Shown piece by piece: positions 45,529 to 54,633 of a DNA stretch of 54,633 bases. A program made the position numbers and the translations under genes. This DNA comes from JAVBKV01 sp031553885. GTDB taxonomy: Bacteria > Bacteroidota > Bacteroidia > Bacteroidales > Azobacteroidaceae. The notes under the pieces are model-generated. The model saw only the letters and a program-made list of their open reading frames with translations, did not search any database and was not told the DNA's origin. The first letter of the stretch is position 1, and every line of letters starts with the position of its first letter. Location of the stretch: NCBI GenBank assembly GCA_031553885.1, contig JAVBKV010000013.1, positions 1 to 54,633 on the forward strand, in the 5' to 3' direction.

Positions 45529-45577
45529 TTAAGAATTAAGAGTTAGCTTGCACATGTCAACAACTCTTAATTCTTAA
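45529..45577. terminator. Bidirectional terminator between fabD and the 45588 gene
   Basis: A perfect 16-bp inverted repeat (TTAAGAATTAAGAGTT and its complement, 45529-45544 and 45562-45577) lies between convergent genes, embedded in tandem ATTAAGAATTAAG repeats. Confidence 0.7.
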
Positions 45578-45587
45578 CTTTTAACTT

Positions 45588-45833
45588 TTAATTCTTTCCT
45601 TCGTTTATTTCGTTCTTCATTTTATTCAGCTTTTCCTCCCTCCTTTTCCTCAGTGCTCTGTCCCGATCCTTTTTCAGGGCGATCAGTATGATTATACCGG
45701 AAGCTACTGCAATAAAAATATTTTCGCCTAAGGAATGATCTGAAGGAAGAGTAAACATCATTACGCACAATGCTACCCAGAGCAATGCGATACAAATGAT
45801 CTGATTTCTTGTCAATCCGCCTGTGCTTCTCAT
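45588..45833 (-). CDS. Small two-span membrane protein
   Basis: The 81-residue product has two hydrophobic segments (IICIALLWVALCVMMF and IFIAVASGIIILIAL) and a highly basic C-terminal tail (KKDRDRALRKRREEKLNK). No known family was recognised. It lies alone between convergent fabD and divergent MATE genes. Confidence 0.6.
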   Translation of the reverse strand: MRSTGGLTRNQIICIALLWVALCVMMFTLPSDHSLGENIFIAVASGIIILIALKKDRDRALRKRREEKLNKMKNEINEGKN

Positions 45834-45934
45834 ATATTCTTCTGTTTAGGATGTTATCTGAACAAAGTTAGGATATTCTCTTTGAAACCACAAAAAACAA
45901 AAGAAAATTGTTCTTAATATTTAAAATTATGACC

Positions 45935-45942
45935 TACCTTTG
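45935..45942 (+). promoter_or_regulatory. -7 box of the MATE gene
   Basis: TACCTTTG fits TAnnTTTG, 24 bp before ATG 45967. The closest upstream TTG is at 24-bp spacing, longer than ideal. Confidence 0.5.
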
Positions 45943-45966
45943 TGCCCTTCTCAGGCATAATTCAAT

Positions 45967-47334
45967 ATGGTACTATCTAATGTAACGTCGCGTTTGGAAA
46001 CCGAAAGCGTTGGTAAATTGCTTTGGCAGTATTCCCTTCCCGCAATTGTCGGAACCATGGTTAATTCCACTTACAGTGTGATTGACCGTATATTTATCGG
46101 ACATGGAGTCGGGGCAATGGCTATTTCCGGTCTGGCGATTACGTTGCCGATTTTGCTTTTATTGCAGGGATTCGGGATGTTGATCGGAGCTGGTTCTGCT
46201 GCTCGTATATCGATCAGTCTAGGTCAAAAAAACAAGGAAAATGCTCAGAAAGTGTTGGGTAATGCCTTGGTTCTTACTTTCTTATTTACAGTTCCGGCAC
46301 TGACTTTGGCCATGATTTTTATGGATCCGATGCTCCGGGCTTTTGGTGGAAGTGACCAGACGATTCCTTATGCCAAGGAATTTTTATATGTGCTGATTCC
46401 CGGTAATATACTGGCTGCATTAAGCTTTGGTTTTAATAACATCATGCGTGCAACCGGATATCCGAAAAAAGCTATGTTTACCATGCTGATCGGTTCGGTT
46501 TTCAATCTGATACTGGCGCCGGTTTTTATCTTTGTTCTAAACCTGGGTATCCGGGGGGCCGCTATTGCTACTGTTATTTCGATGGGAATATCTGCCGCTT
46601 GGGTAATGCATCATTTTTTTGATAAAAACAGCCAGTTACACTTCAAAGAGGGTATTTTCAGGCTGGACTTGGCTACGGTATGGAGCATTATTTCCATAGG
46701 GATGTCGCCTTTCCTGATGCAACTGGCAGCCTGCCTGGTCAATATATTGATAAATACTTCCCTGAAAAAATATGGAGGAGACCTGGCGGTTGGGGCTTAT
46801 GGTATCGATAGTAGCCTGGCCTTGCTTATTATTATGTTTATTGTCGGGCTGAACCAGGGTATGCAGCCGGTGGTCGGTTATAATTATGGAGCAGGGTTGT
46901 ATAAACGGATGCTTACAGCCCTGAAATATACGGTAGGGATCGCAAGTATTGCTACTTCCTTGGGCGCTTTATGTGCCTTGTTGATACCGGAGTGGGTTGT
47001 TAAGGCGTTTACCGATGACCAGGAGATGATACAGATCGCATCCAACGGATTAAGAATTTTGCTGTGCTGTTTCTTTGTCGTTGGTTTTCAGGCTGTGGTG
47101 ACGACCTTTTTCCAAAGTATCGGAATGGCGTGGAAATCCATTTTTCTGAGTCTGACCCGGCAATGCCTGTTTCTTGTACCTTGTCTGCTGATCCTTCCTC
47201 TCCATTTTGGGTTGGATGGGGTGTGGGCTTCCGGTCCGGTTTCCGATATGCTGTCGGCTTTGCTGACTGCCGTATTTCTCTGGATTCAGATCGGAATGTT
47301 TAATCGGAGGATGACGAAGCTTCCAATGGCTTGA
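45967..47334 (+). CDS. MATE-family multidrug/cation antiporter
   Basis: The 455-residue product has twelve spans in two related halves, with the MATE start VGKLLWQYSLPAIVGTMVNSTYSVIDRIFIGHGVG and the second-half repeat GLNQGMQPVVGYNYGAG. These are typical of the Bacteroidetes MepA/DinF-like branch. It exports cationic compounds using an ion gradient. Its last 35 bp overlap the end of the convergent MBL-fold gene. Confidence 0.93.
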   Translation: MVLSNVTSRLETESVGKLLWQYSLPAIVGTMVNSTYSVIDRIFIGHGVGAMAISGLAITLPILLLLQGFGMLIGAGSAARISISLGQKNKENAQKVLGNALVLTFLFTVPALTLAMIFMDPMLRAFGGSDQTIPYAKEFLYVLIPGNILAALSFGFNNIMRATGYPKKAMFTMLIGSVFNLILAPVFIFVLNLGIRGAAIATVISMGISAAWVMHHFFDKNSQLHFKEGIFRLDLATVWSIISIGMSPFLMQLAACLVNILINTSLKKYGGDLAVGAYGIDSSLALLIIMFIVGLNQGMQPVVGYNYGAGLYKRMLTALKYTVGIASIATSLGALCALLIPEWVVKAFTDDQEMIQIASNGLRILLCCFFVVGFQAVVTTFFQSIGMAWKSIFLSLTRQCLFLVPCLLILPLHFGLDGVWASGPVSDMLSALLTAVFLWIQIGMFNRRMTKLPMA

Positions 47335-48211
47335 AACGGTATCCGTCTTCCGGGTCGGATGACACTATTCCCATTCCGGGAAATGCAATATGCATGCCGG
47401 CGATCGGTATTTTATTCGCTACAACGTATTTCAATGTTTGTTTCCGGGAAATGACGGCTTGAGCCGGATTGGTATCATAAGTGACTGCGATTTCCGGGTG
47501 AGGCATCTGAATGGCCATAGCATGCGTCAGGTCGGCCCAGACTAATAATTTCTTACCTTGTGATTCGATTTGGTACATGGTATGTCCGGGGGTATGCCCG
47601 TAAGCTGCGATTCCATAGATTCCCGGAAGGAGGAAGGTCATGGAAGTCCCTAATTGGTCCGGTTGAAATAATTTTAATTTATCTTTATAAATTTCAATAA
47701 CTTTGCGTGCATTCAGAAAACTACCCCGGCGGTTTTCCGGAGCCGAGTTCATGGCTGGATCACTCATCCAGTAGTCGTATTCCGGTTGGGGTAAATAAAC
47801 TTCTGCTTCAGGGAAGGCCTGCCTGCCATCACGGAGCATCCCTCCGATATGATCACCATGCATGTGAGTGATTAGTATTACATCTACTTTTTCGGGAGAT
47901 ATGCCCAGTGCTTGCATGTTATCAAAGAGTCTGGCTCCTAATCCGGTATCAATCAGGATATTTTTACCTGCCATTTGTAACAGAAAAGTATTTGTTGCAT
48001 TCGGAAAAGTACCTTCCGGGGCATATTTCCGCATTATTTCCGGTCCTGCTCCGATCAGGATACTACTTTTTCCGTTTTGTTGTCCTTCAGAAAGTAGGCT
48101 GATTTTGAAAGCCTTTGTCTCATAGGTGAAGGTGTTTGTTGCTTCTTGTGCAGATACCATATTCATTGTTAATAAAATACCAGAAATAAATAAACCGATG
48201 AAATTTCTCAT
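47300..48211 (-). CDS. Secreted MBL-fold metallo-hydrolase
   Basis: The 303-residue product has a signal peptide (FIGLFISGILLTMNMVSAQ) and the metallo-beta-lactamase-fold metal motif THMHGDHIGG (His116, His118, Asp120, His121). Further motifs are YGHTPGHT and WADLTHA. It resembles the AidC/AiiA-like lactonase and periplasmic MBL hydrolases, but the substrate cannot be told. It is transcribed from its own -7 box at 48258-48265. Confidence 0.9.
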   Translation of the reverse strand: MRNFIGLFISGILLTMNMVSAQEATNTFTYETKAFKISLLSEGQQNGKSSILIGAGPEIMRKYAPEGTFPNATNTFLLQMAGKNILIDTGLGARLFDNMQALGISPEKVDVILITHMHGDHIGGMLRDGRQAFPEAEVYLPQPEYDYWMSDPAMNSAPENRRGSFLNARKVIEIYKDKLKLFQPDQLGTSMTFLLPGIYGIAAYGHTPGHTMYQIESQGKKLLVWADLTHAMAIQMPHPEIAVTYDTNPAQAVISRKQTLKYVVANKIPIAGMHIAFPGMGIVSSDPEDGYRFKPLEASSSSD

Positions 48212-48257
48212 ATCCTTGTGTTATTTTTCAAGGTGAAAACCCCGTGAATCCTTTTTG

Positions 48258-48265
48258 CAAAGATA
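48258..48265 (-). promoter_or_regulatory. -7 box of the MBL-fold gene
   Basis: TATCTTTG on the minus strand, 47 bp before the ATG at 48211. Confidence 0.5.
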
Positions 48266-48311
48266 AATTATTTTCCCCGGGTTGTGGTTATAAAACGCTA
48301 CTGATCGTCGA

Positions 48312-48341
48312 TTTGTTTGAAACGTGATGTTATTATATTTG
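48312..48341 (+). promoter_or_regulatory. Candidate promoter facing the gene-free gap
   Basis: TTTG at 48312-48315 and TATATTTG at 48334-48341 with an 18-bp spacer, close to the Bacteroidales consensus. No ORF follows for 900 bp. Confidence 0.4.
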
Positions 48342-48347
48342 TTGTTT

Positions 48348-48966
48348 ATTGTTAGAATTTATAATTCATTGCCGTTAGAATTGTTGCTTCCTCTGTATTT
48401 AATTATTTTCTTCATTTACACTTTAATTATATATACAAGTGAAATCTAGTGGTCAGAAATAGTTGAAAAACAACCATACAATTTCCTGGGAATATATAGG
48501 AAATATTGTTCTTTTCAACAAAAAGAATGATTGTTTTTCTTAATAACAACATCAAATTATGATGATAATTTCCACGTATTTAACGTTATTAATAAAGTCT
48601 CTCTTAATTTTATTTAACTTGATATTTTTTTTATTTAACTGATAATCCAAGTAATAATAATAAAAAAATTCTTTTTACATATTTTGGCTTATTTTTTGTC
48701 CATTATTTAATTGTGATACACATGTGAAACTTTCAGATTACATCGACTTTCTGTTTTTCAGAATGAAAGAGGTATAGAAAGTATTTGCGAATGTGTGTGA
48801 GAGAGAGAAGGAGTGTGAGAAATGGAGCGAGAGAAGCACGCATAGGTCTGTGAGCGCATGTTGTACACAGATGTGTGTATGTATCATACACGCTAGGCTA
48901 GTGCCAACTAATTAATTTTCATACGAGAGCTTTCTTGAACAATACTTGTTTAAGAAAGCTTTTTTT
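48348..48966 (+). ncRNA. Candidate non-coding RNA ending at a strong terminator
   Basis: Bounds are inferred from the promoter-like sequence at 48312-48341 and the terminator at 48928-48966; the true 5' end may be further right. No ORF worth the name lies between them. The 3' half has structured segments. Confidence 0.3.
48928..48966 (+). terminator. Strong orphan terminator
   Basis: A 15-bp stem with one G-U (AGCTTTCTTGAACAA / TTGTTTAAGAAAGCT), loop TAC, followed by six more T. It is oriented to the right, yet no protein gene precedes it on the plus strand for over 1.5 kb. Confidence 0.85.
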
Positions 48967-49090
48967 ATTGACATTAGCCGATCAAAATCCACCTTTCCCC
49001 GGACTTTTTTATCATGTCTATTATCCACCTTTTTCAGCTTGAGAAAGTAAAGGAGGTATTGATTCTTTCCAATAGGAAGATTGTATGGTG

Positions 49091-49122
49091 TATGAATGTA
49101 TGAATGAATGTATGTATGTATG
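49091..49122 (+). repeat. Tetranucleotide repeat (TATG/AATG) x8
   Basis: Eight consecutive four-base units, TATG AATG TATG AATG AATG TATG TATG TATG, about 110 bp upstream of the small CTERM-like gene. Slippage here could alter promoter spacing. Confidence 0.8.
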
Positions 49123-49229
49123 TTATAATAGATATATAAAAAGAAATCTGGGAGAAAGGTGGATTCTCTCAAGCAAACATTTCCAATCAACGCGATTCAG
49201 CATTACTAACACATAAACAAAATTTGGAA

Positions 49230-49607
49230 ATGAGAAACAAGTACAAACTACGACTTAGAGAAACAGTGTTTTTTTTAATTATGTTTTGGGGAGGATATCA
49301 CGTCCCGGCAGCATGGGGAAACCCGATAGGTCCCATAGTTCCATCTTACCAGGATAATAAAGATTCGGACAACTTATTACAAAAAGACTTCCCTTCAAAG
49401 TCTTCTGTCGGGGAAAACTTGTCGAAAGAGCTTCCTTCCTTTTTTCAATCAGAAGAAATATCCGGAATTTTATTACGAAACAATGAGGGGTCGATCGGAG
49501 GACTTCCGGAAGAGCTACCTGTAAAAAGTAGTTGTTGGATATTAATATTCTCAGTAATCGGATACGGAATCTACAAAAGAATCCGGCTAAAAGACCAACT
49601 GGAATAA
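49230..49607 (+). CDS. Small CTERM-like protein preceding the giant surface gene
   Basis: The 125-residue product (start ATG 49230; TTG 49224 is less likely) has an N-terminal signal (ETVFFLIMFWGGYHVPAAWG), a low-complexity Ser/Asp/Lys region and a C-terminal tail LPVKSS, hydrophobic helix ILIFSVIGYGIYKRI, basic end RLKDQLE. Size and layout match the protein at 36847-37221, and both sit next to a T9SS surface gene. It may be a CTERM-type sorted partner. Sequence identity between the two is low. Confidence 0.6.
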   Translation: MRNKYKLRLRETVFFLIMFWGGYHVPAAWGNPIGPIVPSYQDNKDSDNLLQKDFPSKSSVGENLSKELPSFFQSEEISGILLRNNEGSIGGLPEELPVKSSCWILIFSVIGYGIYKRIRLKDQLE

Positions 49608-49682
49608 TGAATTGGATTATCTTTCATGATGATACCCATTATATTCTAAAATAAAAATAAAATCTCAAGATAACATACGAAT

Positions 49683-52600
49683 ATGAATAAAATAAAACAA
49701 AATACGACTACGATCTATTGGCGGGATTTTACTGAGTACAGTTGCAATGCTGTTTTGCAGTTATGTAGTCTCTGCAAACCTATGGGCACAAGTACCTAAT
49801 CGAGGCAACGTATTTGCTTATATGATTGATGATGCGAATAAGGATTACAATACAATGGCTTCAGAAACAGGGAAAGCATTGAGGGGCGCATCAGAAACCT
49901 GTAATGCTTATGATGATTATGCAATTACTTACAAAGGAGCTTCGGTGGATGTAAATGTATTGGCTAATGACGATTATCCTTGTACGAATCCTATGTTGAG
50001 CCTTGGGGTTCCGAAGCATGGAAGCGCGACGACCCGAACAATTGCCATCGGAAATAACCCGTCGGTTCAGGTCATTCGCTACACGCCGGAAGCGGGATTT
50101 ATCGGCCGCGATACCCTGACTTACACCATCCCGTGTATAGACAATATATGTTCCGCCAAGCTCGTTATCGTCGTCCTGGATAAGGATGATCTGGATTGCT
50201 TTGTTGATCCGTTTTACAAATCCTGGGGTATTCGTGAAGCTGAACGGCTCGGCGATGTCGCCATCTACGATGTGCCCAAGGTCGGTGATCTGAACGGTGA
50301 CGGATATCCTGAAATTCTGGCAGCCAATATAGTGAACACTCCGTCTGGTTTACCAGTGGACTAACCGTTATGTGCTCTACGACGGGAAGACCCACCAACC
50401 GGTCAAGGAATTTACAGCTCCCGGAGGTAATTTTCTGTGGATGGGGACTTCGGCCCTGGGCAAGATTAATACGGGATCAGGTGATAAATTTTACTTTTCA
50501 ATAACGATGGTTATGCCGAACTGCTGGTGGGTAACCAGATTTTTGATGCTGCCTCAGGCACCTTGTTGATCGATGGTACAACAATGAATTCGAGACTTCC
50601 TCTATCCATGAGTAAGGCTTCGACTCAGGGTCTGTTGTTTGGCTTTCTCAGCCAGCCGGCCGATGTAACCTGTGACGGGAAGTTGAACTATATCGTAGGC
50701 AACAGCGTGTACGATATTACGATTAATGCAAGCCGGACATCCGGGACAGCTACCAAGGTCCGCTCCGTTACGCTCCCTGAAGAACTGCAGCCATCGGACT
50801 ACGATTCCAATGGGTATACCGTGGCGGCAGATATGAATAATGATGGGAGAAAAGACATTGTAGTCCTGACTGTGATATCGGTGATATCGATGGTGACGGA
50901 CGGCCCGAAATAGTATTTATTACTGGTAACGGTACTGCTAATAGTCCTACCAATCGTGTTTACGCTTATAAATATGTGGATGGTGATTCACAACTGAAAA
51001 AGATGTGGGAACTGTCTCATACCGATTATTCCTGTGCCACGGGTATCACCATGTTCGATTTCAATCAGGACGGTATCCCCGAGCTGGTATACCGTGACCA
51101 GGATTACCTGCGTATCATTAACGGAAGCCTGAAAGACCTCGTTACCGGTAATCCGGTCAGTGCTCCTTACGATATGGCCCGGATTGTAGTCCATTCCGAA
51201 ACAGGGAACGAATATCCGGTCATTGCCGATTTAGACAATGATGGCGAGGCCGAGATATTGATTGCAGGAAGTGAATGACAGTCAGACCGGTCCCTTGCGT
51301 ATCTATAAGTCGACTACTTTCCCCTGGGCGCCGGCACGTAAGGTATGGAACCAATATGCCTATAATGTGGTCAATGTGAATGATGACCTGACCATCCCGC
51401 AATACCAGCTCAATTTGGCAGTAGCCTTCCCTGGTCCCGATGGTATTGTCGGTACGGATGATGATATTCGCCCCTATAACAACTTCCTGCAACAATCGAC
51501 GATCTATAACAGCCAGGGGATTCCCTTCTTTCCTGCAGCAGACCTGGTGGCCACTACTTCGATGGCTGTTTATGAAAAGTCAACGGATCAGATTAAGATC
51601 ACACTTCCTGTATGCAATCAGGGGGATGTCGGTATTACTGCTCCCTGGTACATCAGCACCTATAAAGTAAAGACTCCCGCGGATAGTCTGATCGCGGTGA
51701 GTACCATCAACCTTCCGGTAGCCAGGGATGCTACCGAGAACATAACGTATTACCTGCCGGTAACCGATTGAGGATTGAACTGAACTATAATAACGAGTAT
51801 GTGCAATTCGAGTGTAATACGACCAACAACTGGACGATAACGCCTTATATCCGGGCGGCAGACGATTATGCTAGGACAGAATACAATACTCCGAAAATCA
51901 TTGACATCCTGGCTAATGATACGCTCATGGGGATGCCCGTAGACCATATTACCATACCGGACAGGGGAACGACAGATGGTCCTGGGCACGGGACGGTCGT
52001 CATCAACCCGGACAACACGGTGACCTATGTTCCGGACGATGGATTCACTGGGGTCGATCAGTTTAATTATACCGTTTATGTAAAGGATGGAGAAGGGAAT
52101 CTTTATCCTGTCACGGCTATAGTTACGGTCGTGGTGGAAAATATTATTACCGCCAATGATGATTATAAGATTTCTGATAAGCCGGGAGTTCCGATCGTTG
52201 TAGACGTATTGGAAAATGATCTTCTTCCTGACGGTTACGCAAAGAATGACCCCAGGATTGGAATCGCACTTCCATCAGAGAGTAATGATATGACAAAACC
52301 GAAATATGGAAGTGCAGTAGTCAGTACCGGGGAAGATGGACGGAAGACCGTTACTTATACTCCGACTGATCCGGCCTGGACAGGAGTTGACTTTTTTGAA
52401 TATGAAGCTTCTGCTGCTACTTATCCTGATGGTCCTGTTTACAGTGATCGGGCATTCGTTTATATCGCAATTCTGGATCCGGCCAATGCAATCATTTGTG
52501 AAGGTACGGATGTAGAGCAGGAAATAAGAATCAATTTGTTACTTTTCCCCGTTATCAATTAACGGCTACTTACATTCCCAATCTGATGTATTGGAAAAAG

Positions 52601-54535
52601 ACGGCTACTAACAATGACTGGAATGATCCTGCCAACTGGGTGAAGGAAAACGGAACTTCTTTCGGATTCGATTGTGTCCCTTGGAAATGTACTGTCGTTC
52701 ACATTCCGGGTAATGCCAATAAGTATCCATCTCTGAACCCGGAAATAACCAAACGTTCGTTACGTCCGGAGCTATTCGATGGATCGGCAAATAATGCATA
52801 TAACGAAGGAAAAAGTACTCCTTGTTGCGACGACATCATCTACCATTTTGGAGCTGAAGCAGCCAAACCGCACTACCTGGATTATAATCGTGCTTTTGTT
52901 CATTACAATTTCGGACAAAATACCAATGATGCAAATAAAGGGCAATTTACTTGCGGCGATGTCAGTACAGAAGCTGTAGGTACTCACTCTGCATCATTCC
53001 TGATTCGTGACCGTTATTATGCGATGGCAGCACCATTGAAGCAAATTGTCACAGGCGATTTCTCGTTGGGTGGTTTCCCGAAAATGTGGCAACAAGGCTT
53101 CAAGTCTTCGCGTAGCAGTGAGACAGGAGATACCAGGCTGGTCGGTAATTGGTATTTGCCTAACAATAAAATGAGTCTAGAGGTAGGTGCTACTATGAAT
53201 TATGCTGTTAGTCTCATGGCTTTCGGTTATGATCTTAATGCGATTGGAAAGAAAGATCATGCTAACCTGAATGCATTGAATGGTTATATTGTGTTGCCTT
53301 ATTTTGAAGGTACGGATGAAATAAAGTCCAGGATAGAGTCGAAGGGAAGTGTACTTCCTGGCAAGTCGCATCGTCTGCACTGGTTTGAGAAGACAACGTC
53401 TGCTCCGGTATCAGGAACCAGTCATTTTGCTTATTATTATGACAGTGATTTGAGAATGGCTGACATAGATGTCCACCACGATATTTATCCTCGTAATTAC
53501 CAGGCTTACCGTTTTATTTTCGAAAATGAAAACGATGTTCCTGTTGAAAACTTTACTATTTCGGTACCAGCCGAGAAAGTAGGAGCAGAGGTTCCGGATG
53601 TAATGGTTGGCAATCCATTTATTTCCAGTTTGGATATTGAGACATTCATATACTTGAATTCAAGCCGTTTAGCAAATGATACCTATCGTTTGTATAAAAA
53701 TGGTCAGTTTGAAACCCAATTACCGGAGGATGCTGATTACGGAGTTGTCGCACCCTTACAGGCCATTTTTATTCAACCGGTTGAGGGTATTGGTAGTCCG
53801 AAAGAGACGGGTCTGATCTTTACGAAAGCAATGTCGATAACCCGGGAGGGAGGTGCTGTTCACCAACTGCGTTTCTCTTTGGAAGAAAATGATCATCTGA
53901 CGATCCGTGCCACGAATGCAATCGGTTCGAGCCGGGCTGTGCTGGCATTCAGTAATCCGACGGGAAGAAAGGATATTGACCGTATGTTCTCGAATGATGT
54001 TCCGGGCATGCCTCAGGTTTATCTGTTGAATCAGGGTCAGAAGAAAGAGGTATTATACCTTTCCGGTGCTTCGACATCGGTCATCCCATTGGGTATTCGT
54101 TCCAATGCACTGGAAGAGTTTACCTTAAGTTTTGAGAATGTGTCGAATCTTCCGGTAGAAAGCCTGCAACTGAAAGACAAGGAACTGGGCCGTATGATTG
54201 ATTTATTGGAAAAGGATTCTTATACATTTAAGAACAGTTCCGGGAATTTGTCGGATCGTTTCGAGCTGATTATCAGGAATGCGTATACGGATATGGATAA
54301 TATTACCCAGGCACAGGTTCGGATCCATGCGAAAGATCATATTTTGTATGCCTTCTCTGACTTGGAAATGGTTGAAATTCAGATTACAAACATACAAGGT
54401 GTCCGGTTCGTTTCGGAAATACTTCCGAGAGTTCTTTAGTATAGCAAGGAGCTGACAGTAACCCCGGGTGTTTACATCGTGACGGTTAAACTGTCCAATG
54501 GCGGAACCAAGACTGAGAAATTAATTATGAAATAA
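49683..54535 (+). pseudogene. Giant T9SS surface protein gene with seven frameshifts and one stop
   Basis: Joining frames gives a protein of about 1,600 residues: signal peptide (RSIGGILLSTVAMLF...), a cadherin/Big-like domain (VDVNVLANDDYPC), FG-GAP/VCBS-type repeats (VGDLNGDGYPEI; FDFNQDGIPELV; IADLDNDGEAEI), two more Big-like domains (IIDILANDTLMGM; VVDVLENDLLPDG), a C-terminal domain shared with the 37218 protein, and a T9SS tail (TPGVYIVTVKLSNG...KLIMK). Frame breaks lie near 49695 (+1), 50342 (+1), 50496 (-1), 50870 (-1), 51272 (+1), 51769 (-1) and 52529 (-1). A TAG at 54437-54439 precedes the in-frame sorting tail. Each break is repaired by a single base, mostly in short homopolymers. 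Confidence 0.88.
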
Positions 54536-54556
54536 TAGTATGTTTCAAAAAAAAAA

Positions 54557-54586
54557 ACGCCACCATTGGAGGCGGTTTTTTTTTTT
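54557..54586 (+). terminator. Terminator of the giant surface gene
   Basis: Hairpin GCC-A-CC-ATT-GG-A-GGC preceded by an A run and followed by eleven T (54576-54586), 21 bp after the TAA at 54533-54535. Confidence 0.85.
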
Positions 54587-54633
54587 ATAATTATAAAAAA
54601 GGGTGAATAAAAGTTAAAACGTTAAACGTTGTA

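Larger units (their letters stand above)
48212..49229. other. 1-kb gap without protein genes
   Basis: The left part is AT-rich. Around 48790-48850 the plus strand turns purine-rich (GAGAGAGAGAAGGAG), then come competing small hairpins (TACACA/TGTGTA and GTGTATG/CATACAC, 48864-48891). A strong rho-independent terminator is at 48928-48966. Further right are three copies of ATCCACCTTT (direct at 48987 and 49023, inverted at 49155) and a tetranucleotide repeat. A possible non-coding RNA is listed separately. Confidence 0.5.

Noticed and set aside
48791..48853. 20-codon Arg/Glu-rich ORF (MCVRERRSVRNG...)
   Set aside because: The composition follows from the GAGAGA-rich DNA; there is no start signal or conservation evidence.
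48912..49190. 92-codon ORF on the minus strand in the gene-free gap
   Set aside because: Its sequence is driven by the tetranucleotide repeat and AT-rich DNA (HTYIHSYIHT), it has no signal or domain, and it overlaps the strong terminator on the other strand.
49747..52562. A cluster of separate small genes in three frames
   Set aside because: The pieces join into one continuous set of domains with one signal peptide and one sorting tail; breaks fall inside FG-GAP and Big-like domains.
49683..54535. Programmed ribosomal frameshifting as the explanation of the split frames
   Set aside because: Seven shifts in both directions at sites without slippery heptamers are not compatible with programmed events.

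Overview
The window looks like a chromosome segment of a member of the Bacteroidales. The evidence is the promoter style (repeated TAnnTTTG -7 boxes, weak or absent Shine-Dalgarno sequences), lipoproteins, a TonB-dependent receptor with an N-terminal carboxypeptidase-like domain, a GH95 fucosidase, and large surface proteins ending in type IX secretion (T9SS) sorting tails. The genus cannot be fixed from the sequence. No T9SS machinery, phage or CRISPR array is present; mobile DNA is limited to a fragment at the left edge and one MITE-like element.

Layout. 1-5.9 kb: a possible transposase fragment, an aspartyl protease with a PDZ domain, a GH71/99-like lipoprotein, tRNA-Asn, a TPR/transmembrane/HTH regulator and two small unknown genes. 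5.9-9.6 kb (minus): a probable stress/envelope operon read as GlsB-like protein, alpha/beta hydrolase, frameshifted FAD oxidoreductase, cardiolipin synthase. 9.9-30 kb: a metal-homeostasis block with two heavy-metal RND efflux operons (order small protein-C-B-A, and small protein-B-A-C), an ECF sigma factor coupled to a His/Met-rich membrane protein, the Mg2+ transporter MgtE, a DtxR/MntR-type regulator with a DEDDh exonuclease, a decayed arylsulfatase and a TonB-dependent receptor whose promoter carries a DtxR-like palindrome. 30-35 kb: a propeller pseudogene, an NlpC/P60 peptidase, a DoxX/TIM-barrel fusion, an ArsC-like protein and a PHP phosphoesterase. 35.5-39.2 kb (minus): a T9SS surface-protein operon. 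39.8-48.2 kb: GH95 fucosidase, DUF2167 protein, TatC and TatA, FabD, MATE transporter, MBL hydrolase. 48.2-54.6 kb: a 1-kb gap without genes, a small CTERM-like protein gene, and a giant T9SS surface protein broken by seven frameshifts and one stop.

The most notable find is the mgtE leader. About 160 nt of 5' leader contain a 14-codon ORF, MDDGPYPSYRKQKY (acidic, alternating prolines, basic end), which stops three bases before a 10-bp hairpin. The 3' arm of that hairpin can alternatively pair over 10 bp with the mgtE Shine-Dalgarno region. This is the expected architecture of a Mg2+-sensing leader peptide with a translational attenuator, similar in logic to enterobacterial mgtL but on an unrelated transporter in a different phylum. 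It is a prediction from sequence only.

Four genes in the window are broken (FAD oxidoreductase, arylsulfatase, propeller protein, giant surface protein), while long neighbours such as the two 3-kb RND genes are open throughout. Damage is therefore concentrated in surface or accessory genes rather than spread evenly.
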